From positions 1-54,342 of IMG/VR virus record IMGVR_UViG_3300028025_003683: a stretch of 54,342 nucleotides of DNA; one strand, written 5' to 3'. The position numbers and the translations under genes are program-made. This document shows, one piece after another, positions 49,534 through 54,342 of this stretch; position 1 is the first letter of the stretch, and the number at the start of each line of letters is the position of its first letter. The notes beneath the pieces were generated by a model, which saw only the letters and a list, made by a program, of their open reading frames with translations, searched no databases and was not told the origin of the DNA. This stretch comes from a virus.

Positions 49534-50087
49534 ACGACTATCGCGAATACTGGGATGAAGACGCCGAGTGCGCTAAGGTCTCAAATAGAGATAAAATTAA
49601 TTTATTTTTCTCTAATAAGAACAATGATAAGTTCCAAGCAAAACTTATGTGCTCGCAGTGTCCTGTCCGCAGGGAGTGCGCTAAGGAAGCACTAGAGGGT
49701 AAAAAACTTCACGGTATTTGGGGAGGAATGGACGAACGAACCATTAAACGCACCCTATCTGTCAACTGGGAAGGGCAGGAGATGCGTAGAAAGCGTTTTC
49801 CTAAGTGCCCGGGATGCAATGCAAACACCTTAGACCTAGTCACTAAGACCGTAAAGCGCCCAAATGGCGGCCGTTGGGCCACTATGCGTGTAGTTGAGTG
49901 CACTGAGTGCGCTTTTGAGTGGCAAAGTCGTACTAGTGCTAATGCTGTCGATGCTTACCACGCTCAGAGGGCCGAACGAATGGTCCGCGCTGAGAAAGAA
50001 CAAGCAAAAAAGCGTGCTTTAAAGAAAAAGAATGCCGCTAAGCCTTCTCAGAAATCGCAAGACGATACCACTCAGAGTTCTTCTTAA
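49530..50087 (+). CDS. whiB: WhiB-family iron-sulfur regulator with C-terminal zinc ribbon
   Basis: 185 residues from a TTG at 49530, overlapping the previous stop. The WhiB core has four cluster cysteines (C14, C41, C44, C50), in MCSQCPVRRECAKEAL, and the GIWGG turn (62-66) that contacts the housekeeping sigma factor. After RRKRFP a second domain holds C93-P-G-C96 and C124-T-E-C127, a zinc-ribbon layout not found in the usual short WhiB. A basic tail follows (EKEQAKKRALKKKNAAK). It probably redirects host RNA polymerase. The last 50 bases overlap the end of the minus-strand glycosyltransferase gene. Confidence 0.9.
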   Translation: MNDYREYWDEDAECAKVSNRDKINLFFSNKNNDKFQAKLMCSQCPVRRECAKEALEGKKLHGIWGGMDERTIKRTLSVNWEGQEMRRKRFPKCPGCNANTLDLVTKTVKRPNGGRWATMRVVECTECAFEWQSRTSANAVDAYHAQRAERMVRAEKEQAKKRALKKKNAAKPSQKSQDDTTQSSS

Positions 50088-51114
50088 GTCTTTCATCATT
50101 TGGATTGATTTTTATAGCCTTTTTGTTGAGAACTAGGGCTTCTTCAGGTCGACCTAGGTGGTAAGCCGACAAAGCAGCATAATCGTATGGCAGTTCTGAC
50201 CACGAATCCTCTTCACACATGTAGTCAAGCTTCTTCTCAGTAATGCGAAGTGCTTCCATGGAAGATTTATAACAATTTTCCCAGTCCTGAGCGTTGTAGT
50301 GGTGCTTAGCCATGTCCATAAATGGCTCCCTACGTCCGGGGGACTCCTGGGCTGCCTTAGTGAACCATTCTATGGCTTCTGACGGGTTCATTTTGCCGAT
50401 ATGCCTCATAGAAGAGGCTCTCTCGGGGGCCCAGACGGCCGTAGGAAGCCCTAGGTGACGTTTAAACTCCTGGGTCGCCTCTTCATACCTGCCATAATAA
50501 AAGAGCTCTCTAGCGTAGTAGTAGGCGTTTCTATCGCTATATGGCTGCTCGTCTACGGCCATTTTTAACATTCCCAGGTACTGGGAGCGGGACTTTGTGG
50601 GGTCAGCTTTGTGTAAAATTTGAAAACCAACCACGCCGCGAACTTCCCTATACTCCCCGTATGTACTGATGATTTCGTGAGCCGGTTGACGCCAGGTTAC
50701 GCCCCAGCGGGAGTGGATTCGGTCTGCTCCGTACTGCAGCCCGGGGGTACCGTCTTCTCTGATATTCCAAGTGAGTGTTGCGCGAATAATTGCAGACATT
50801 CCCTCGCCTGGGGCAGCTAAATCTTCAAATTCTTTTCGCCAACCTTCAGTAAGGACCTCGTCCATATCTAAAGAAATGCAGTAGTCTATGTCGGCTGGTA
50901 GCGCAGCTAAGGCGGCGTTTCTGCTTGTGTCAAATCTAAAAGGCTTTAGCAACGCACTGACTACGTTGATGCCGAGACTTTTGGCAATCTCTACGGTTTT
51001 ATCGGTCGAGCCGGTGTCAGCGATAAGAATGTAGTCTGCGTCTTTTACAGAGTTGTACCAACGCTCGACGTGCTTCTCTTCGTTAAGAGCAATCGTGTAG
51101 ACGGCAACTTTCAC
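50038..51114 (-). CDS. GT2-family glycosyltransferase with C-terminal TPR-like region
   Basis: 358 residues read from a GTG at 51114. The GT-A domain is clear: VAVYTIALNEEKHVERWYNS, YILIADTGSTDKTVEIAKSL and YCISLDMDEVLTEGW, with a DxD metal/nucleotide-sugar motif in LDMDE. Residues about 190-358 are tetratricopeptide-like helices (YARELFYYGRYEEATQEFKR, YDYAALSAYHLGRPEEALVL). It should transfer a sugar from a nucleotide donor; the acceptor is unknown. It overlaps the cytidylyltransferase-like gene by 4 bases (GTGA) and converges with WhiB, overlapping its 3' end by 50 bases. Confidence 0.85.
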   Translation of the reverse strand: MKVAVYTIALNEEKHVERWYNSVKDADYILIADTGSTDKTVEIAKSLGINVVSALLKPFRFDTSRNAALAALPADIDYCISLDMDEVLTEGWRKEFEDLAAPGEGMSAIIRATLTWNIREDGTPGLQYGADRIHSRWGVTWRQPAHEIISTYGEYREVRGVVGFQILHKADPTKSRSQYLGMLKMAVDEQPYSDRNAYYYARELFYYGRYEEATQEFKRHLGLPTAVWAPERASSMRHIGKMNPSEAIEWFTKAAQESPGRREPFMDMAKHHYNAQDWENCYKSSMEALRITEKKLDYMCEEDSWSELPYDYAALSAYHLGRPEEALVLNKKAIKINPNDERLKKNSEWYRLAISEKA

Positions 51115-51539
51115 CGGGCTAACAACCTTTTCTTGATGTCCGTAGTGCTAATCCCAATCGTGTATGGGATATAACCAAAACCAATGTTATGCTTCTCGAG
51201 CCATTCTCTGGTAAATGACATCTGTTTCATGTAATCCCTTTCGCACCAGTCGGTGCCAACAATCACAAAGTCTACATCTGCGGCAAGTATTGATGGTCTA
51301 CTGTCTTTACCGCCAATATTTTTTATAACTTCATCGACATACATGCAAGCTTTGAGCACTGTTTCACGTTCGTCATACGACATAACTGGCTTTTTACCTT
51401 TATATTCTTCTACAAATTCGTCAGTATTTAGGGCTACAACTACCTGGCCATCTTTACCAGCCATATCTTTTATACGTCTTAGTAGTTCTACGTGCCCCCA
51501 ATGAAAGAGGTCAAACGTCCCTCCAGTGTAGATTCTCAT
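51111..51539 (-). CDS. Cytidylyltransferase-like nucleotidyltransferase (TagD type)
   Basis: 142 residues from ATG 51539, overlapping the neighbouring gene as ATGA. Signature motifs are MRIYTGGTFDLFHWGHVELL (HxGH), VVALNTDEFVEEYKGKKPVM, YDERETVLKACMYVDEVI and GISTTDIKKRLLAR (the ISTTxIKxR-type motif). The family (glycerol-3-phosphate, ethanolamine-phosphate or ADP-heptose-like cytidylyl/adenylyltransferases) activates small alcohols for polymer or lipid synthesis. Flanked by two glycosyltransferases, it probably makes an activated precursor for glycan decoration. The substrate cannot be told by eye. Confidence 0.87.
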   Translation of the reverse strand: MRIYTGGTFDLFHWGHVELLRRIKDMAGKDGQVVVALNTDEFVEEYKGKKPVMSYDERETVLKACMYVDEVIKNIGGKDSRPSILAADVDFVIVGTDWCERDYMKQMSFTREWLEKHNIGFGYIPYTIGISTTDIKKRLLAR

Positions 51540-52345
51540 GCGTCAGCTACCTTTTCTGGGTTTGAGTATATTTGTTTAATCCCTACGACTACATCTGGGT
51601 CTCTTACCTTTTTAACAGTTGCCTCGATTATGTCTGCGAGTCTGTACTCATTAAATCCTTCCGAAGCGCAAAAACTTTTAAATGCATCAATTACTTCCGA
51701 GTATTCTCGATTGCCGTCGGTGCTGTCATAGCTCTGCTCCTTAGGGTGGAACATGTCTACCCCCGCGTCTCTGTAGATTACTCTGTTCATGTAGAGAATC
51801 AGCGAGCAGTAAGACATGTCCAGGCCCCAGCCGGTTTTGGTTTCAGCAAAATCTAGAGTTTCTGTCTCTGAACACCATGCGTAAAACTTTAACATGTACT
51901 CAACGATGTCTCGATTCAATGCTAAGTACGAACCGTTGGTGTTTGTTGAAAGATAGAGATTTTTGTATTTGTTAGATTCGCGGAGCATTGACTTTTCACC
52001 AGAAAAAACATCATTAGTGTTGTTTGATGCAAAAGCACCTAGCTCTGGATTCTCTAAAAAAACTGTTTCTATGTATCTTGTGTAGCCGATGTAGTCGGGG
52101 TGTGCGATGTCTCCCGTGTTAAATATAAATACGTCAAAACCGTTATCAATAAAATCTTGCATAGCCGAAAAAAAGTGTCGGTTATATCTAATATCAGGTC
52201 GTCTGACCCAATCCGGGTTTTGGTCTTCTATGCTAGAAACGTTATAAAACACGTGAGCAATGTCGGTGCCCTCTAATTGCTTACTAATGTCTAAACAATT
52301 GTCTATAGCGCCATCCCAGGCGATGATGTAGGTCTTGCTTTTCAA
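51536..52345 (-). CDS. GT-A-like glycosyltransferase
   Basis: 269 residues from a TTG at 52345, directly after the metallophosphoesterase stop. It begins MKSKTYIIAWDGAIDNCLDI and includes FNTGDIAHPDYIGYTRYIET, AFASNNTNDVFSGEKSM, LYLSTNTNGSYLALNRDIVE and TKTGWGLDMSYCSLILYM. The FIFNTGDIAHPD, then TNGSYLALNRDIVEY, then KTGWGLDMSYC order matches GT-A type glycosyltransferase-like proteins, with GWGLD as the probable base and acceptor region. The acceptor is unknown. It is co-translated with the cytidylyltransferase-like gene. Confidence 0.68.
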   Translation of the reverse strand: MKSKTYIIAWDGAIDNCLDISKQLEGTDIAHVFYNVSSIEDQNPDWVRRPDIRYNRHFFSAMQDFIDNGFDVFIFNTGDIAHPDYIGYTRYIETVFLENPELGAFASNNTNDVFSGEKSMLRESNKYKNLYLSTNTNGSYLALNRDIVEYMLKFYAWCSETETLDFAETKTGWGLDMSYCSLILYMNRVIYRDAGVDMFHPKEQSYDSTDGNREYSEVIDAFKSFCASEGFNEYRLADIIEATVKKVRDPDVVVGIKQIYSNPEKVADA

Positions 52346-53542
52346 TTACAACCTGACAGGAATGACGTTGATATTCTCTCGAGGGTCAAAATCCCCACCC
52401 ATGGTGTAGGTGAGTAGTCCAGGCTTAGACGACATACCAGCGCGGTCGCGGAACCACTCCGAGCCCGGGTCAGTGGTTGGTGCCTGCATCCAGAATCGGT
52501 GGCCAATGTCCATACACTTAAAGTTGTGGAAGTGCCCTGAAACCCAAACGTCAGCATTACCTAGTGCTGTCTGTCCTGCAGCTTGCCCCGAGATGTATTT
52601 CATAGGGTCGCGCATCTGGTGCCCGTGGAAAAGACCTAGCATGCTGCCACAGATGTCGACAGTTAGAGTTTGGTGTCCAGAGGACGGGTAACGGAACTCT
52701 ACATGCTTAAGTGCCGGGTTTTCCGCGCAGGCATCTTGAACTGCCGCTGCAATTTCTACGTTCCAACCGTCAGCTGGGTCAGCTGCAACTTGACGAGTAA
52801 CTTCGTCGTGGTTTCCATTTACCACAGGGACTACTAGTCTTTCGCAAAGGGGCGCTAACGCTTTAATCTGCGCCATAAGCAGTCGACGTGCAACTCGTAC
52901 CTGCTCGGTAAGTCCCAAGTCAGAGGCCGCTAGTCCTTGTAGTCGTCCGCCTTGGCTGACGTTACCTTCAACGTGGTCGCCAGGAAGAGCAAGGACAATA
53001 GTCCCGATAGAAAGACCAGCCTTTTGAAGCATTTCATAACGCTTTACTGCACTCTCTGTTAGGTGAAGAATTCGGTCAATCGATTGCTGACTACCGCCAT
53101 CACTTGTTTTCTTACCAATCTGCTGGTCGCTTGGAACTACTACAAATGCTCCTGTACCAATTCCTTGTTTGATGCCGCGCTCTGGTCGCCATTTTTTTAC
53201 TTCATCAATAAGTTTTTCAGCATCTAGCTCGTCACCGTATGAAGTTGCGGCTGGGATAATGTTTACACGAAGAGACTCTAGATACTCGCCGTCATACTTC
53301 TGCCACTTACCTCGGCGCACCGAGGTGATTTCCCAGTGGCGGGGGTTTAAGTCAAACGACTCTAGAATTGCCTCGGCGTCCTGAGTCTGACCTACCGGAG
53401 CAGCCGAGGACACAACGTAACCGCCTTTGCGGTCATCAATGTCCATTCGCGAACGCCAGTCTTCTGGCGTATTAAGTTTCTTTAAATCAGAACCGCTGTT
53501 CCCTGGACTAGATAAATTTTCTAGACGTTCTGATAATCCCAT
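52346..53542 (-). CDS. Calcineurin-like metallophosphoesterase
   Basis: 398 residues from ATG 53542, which overlaps the HTH gene's stop (TAATG) and has CAGGAGA about 9 bases upstream. A start at 53569 is possible but would overlap further and lacks this site. The metal-binding motifs are in order: VVPSDQQIGK, LPGDHVEGNV, VNGNHDEVTR, LFHGHQMRD and VSGHFHNFKC, a full dinuclear phosphoesterase set. The N-terminal 100 residues are a less conserved extension. Actinophage relatives are common, with unclear substrates (nucleic acid or nucleotide). It is mid-operon. Confidence 0.87.
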   Translation of the reverse strand: MGLSERLENLSSPGNSGSDLKKLNTPEDWRSRMDIDDRKGGYVVSSAAPVGQTQDAEAILESFDLNPRHWEITSVRRGKWQKYDGEYLESLRVNIIPAATSYGDELDAEKLIDEVKKWRPERGIKQGIGTGAFVVVPSDQQIGKKTSDGGSQQSIDRILHLTESAVKRYEMLQKAGLSIGTIVLALPGDHVEGNVSQGGRLQGLAASDLGLTEQVRVARRLLMAQIKALAPLCERLVVPVVNGNHDEVTRQVAADPADGWNVEIAAAVQDACAENPALKHVEFRYPSSGHQTLTVDICGSMLGLFHGHQMRDPMKYISGQAAGQTALGNADVWVSGHFHNFKCMDIGHRFWMQAPTTDPGSEWFRDRAGMSSKPGLLTYTMGGDFDPRENINVIPVRL

Positions 53543-53808
53543 TAGGAAATTCTCCTGTAGCAGGGGCACGCCTTGCGCTTGTGTCGGTCAATAGAGCTCT
53601 TAGAGATATCGTACCCTTCTTCTCGAAGGATGACAGAAAGGGCGCTATGCGACACGCGGGTAGGGTCGTCTACTGGAACCGCTAGAATTTCCTCGAGCTG
53701 AGTCTTTTCTTTTGGAGTTAGTTGAGTGCCGTTGAGTAGAGCTCCGAGTTTGCAGGCTACATTGTTTGACTCTGCGGAGACCTTTGATAGCCGGTCAGAT
53801 AGGGACAT
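53542..53808 (-). CDS. Small helix-turn-helix-like DNA-binding protein
   Basis: 88 residues from ATG 53808 with GAAAGGA upstream. The C-terminal half (SHSALSVILREEGYDISKSS, then IDRHKRKACPCYR) has the shape of a winged or simple helix-turn-helix: a helix, a turn, a recognition helix ending in basic residues, then a Cys-x-Cys end. Similar proteins lie next to phosphoesterase genes in actinophages. It could regulate this operon or act in DNA transactions such as small terminase-like roles. Function is not certain. Confidence 0.65.
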   Translation of the reverse strand: MSLSDRLSKVSAESNNVACKLGALLNGTQLTPKEKTQLEEILAVPVDDPTRVSHSALSVILREEGYDISKSSIDRHKRKACPCYRRIS

Positions 53809-53866
53809 GAGAATCCTTTCGTCATTCGTCTTGTCGTCATTATTCTACTACACCAACCAGTATTTA

Positions 53867-54217
53867 TTATGGTGTGTCGTCAGTTTTATTTTTACGTCGT
53901 CTGACTGGTGTTTTTGATTCTACAGGAACGTATGAAGGCATGCCAATCAAAATTTCCTTGATAATTCTAAGTTCTATTGTACTTTCGGTGCTGGCTTTTT
54001 CAATTCGATTTACTCGGTCAGCTAGTGACGAGCCGCCGTTTTCCCAGAGCTGGTGCTCTACCCTATCAAGACGCTCGGCTAAAGTCCGGCCAGCTTTGTC
54101 TACTCCAATAGCATCGCCAATTTTTCGTGCTAGTCTATAGATTGCAATGACGGCACCAATAATAACTCCAACGGCCGTAATGCCCGCGGCAAGAGTGTAA
54201 ATAAGTTCTAAAGGCAT
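53867..54217 (-). CDS. Membrane-anchored coiled-coil protein (DUF2746-like)
   Basis: 116 residues from ATG 54217. A single N-terminal transmembrane segment (LIYTLAAGITAVGVIIGAVI) is followed by a charged, helical region (RTLAERLDRVEHQLWENGGS, LADRVNRIEKASTESTIELR) and a basic tail (RRRKNKTDDTP). This layout resembles DUF2746 proteins of actinophages, which some annotators call holin-like or minor virion proteins. No lysin is nearby. It may start the minus-strand unit, since the space after it (125 bases to the window end) has operator-like repeats. Confidence 0.65.
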   Translation of the reverse strand: MPLELIYTLAAGITAVGVIIGAVIAIYRLARKIGDAIGVDKAGRTLAERLDRVEHQLWENGGSSLADRVNRIEKASTESTIELRIIKEILIGMPSYVPVESKTPVRRRKNKTDDTP

Positions 54218-54269
54218 GAGTTATAATGGATTCCTAGGTAGATGCAATTAGGTTTGTATCTATAATTTT

Positions 54270-54282
54270 ACCCTATTAGGGT
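54270..54282. promoter_or_regulatory. Operator-like perfect palindrome upstream of the minus-strand genes
   Basis: ACCCTA, T, TAGGGT (54270-54282) is a perfect 6-bp inverted repeat. Beside it on the plus strand is TATAAT (54261-54266), and the minus-strand reading gives TAAAAT. It lies 53 bases before the membrane protein start and is a candidate repressor site. A second short repeat, GTTAG/CTAAC, lies at about 54302-54316. Confidence 0.4.
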
Positions 54283-54342
54283 CGCCCTGATTCGGCAGGT
54301 TGTTAGGTCAACTAACTCGGTCAGTTCACGCAATCGCGTAAA

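Noticed and set aside
53543-53569. Longer start for the metallophosphoesterase (ATG 53569)
   Set aside because: ATG 53542 has a better-placed ribosome-binding site and a TAATG junction; the extra residues overlap the HTH gene.

Overview
The window is part of the genome of a tailed dsDNA phage with a siphovirus gene order (terminase, portal, head genes, capsid, connectors, tail chaperones, tape measure, tail tip, then replication). A WhiB-family regulator, an actinophage-type capsid protease and portal, and actinophage-type minor tail proteins point to an actinobacterial host. Base composition is moderate rather than high GC, so a low- or mid-GC actinobacterium is plausible; the host species cannot be read from the sequence. 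No integrase, excisionase, lysin or clear holin is visible, so lifestyle is open.

Layout, plus strand: 1-1030 terminase large subunit end and two small genes. 1064-14629 portal, a Dps-like protein, a pair of related virion-region genes, a 1464-residue multidomain protein joined by a predicted -1 frameshift to a zinc metallopeptidase domain, and a LysM/repeat protein. 14684-21881 capsid maturation protease (with a possible nested in-frame gene), major capsid protein, a second head protein and the major tail protein. 21962-24016 head-tail connectors and tail completion genes. 24107-24813 tail assembly chaperones with a second -1 frameshift. 24845-40067 tape measure and four large tail-tip genes carrying repeated beta domains. 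40069-40903 three small genes. 40974-47406 a replication/recombination block: family A DNA polymerase, RuvC-like resolvase, SNF2 helicase, Cas4/RecB-like nuclease, Sak4-like ATPase and SSB-like protein. 47468-50087 a GT-B-like glycosyltransferase, small genes and a WhiB-zinc ribbon protein.

Minus strand, 54217-50038: a membrane protein, then a tightly packed run of HTH protein, metallophosphoesterase, GT-A-like glycosyltransferase, cytidylyltransferase-like enzyme and GT2-TPR glycosyltransferase. This run converges on, and overlaps the end of, the WhiB gene.

Most notable: (1) a canonical slippery heptamer CCCAAAA plus stem-loop at the end of the 1464-residue gene that should fuse it to a HExxH metallopeptidase domain (about 1954 residues in all); (2) the same slippery core, CCCAAAT, with a nested stem-loop in the tail chaperone genes; (3) a Dps homologue in the virion operon lacking one usual ferroxidase ligand; (4) a strong internal Shine-Dalgarno and ATG inside the capsid protease gene, suggesting a nested product; (5) a repeated HGL-x2-GD beta domain spread through the tail genes. 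Intergenic spaces are all under 150 bases, and no tRNA gene or CRISPR array was seen. Domain names come from motif recognition by eye, not from database searches.
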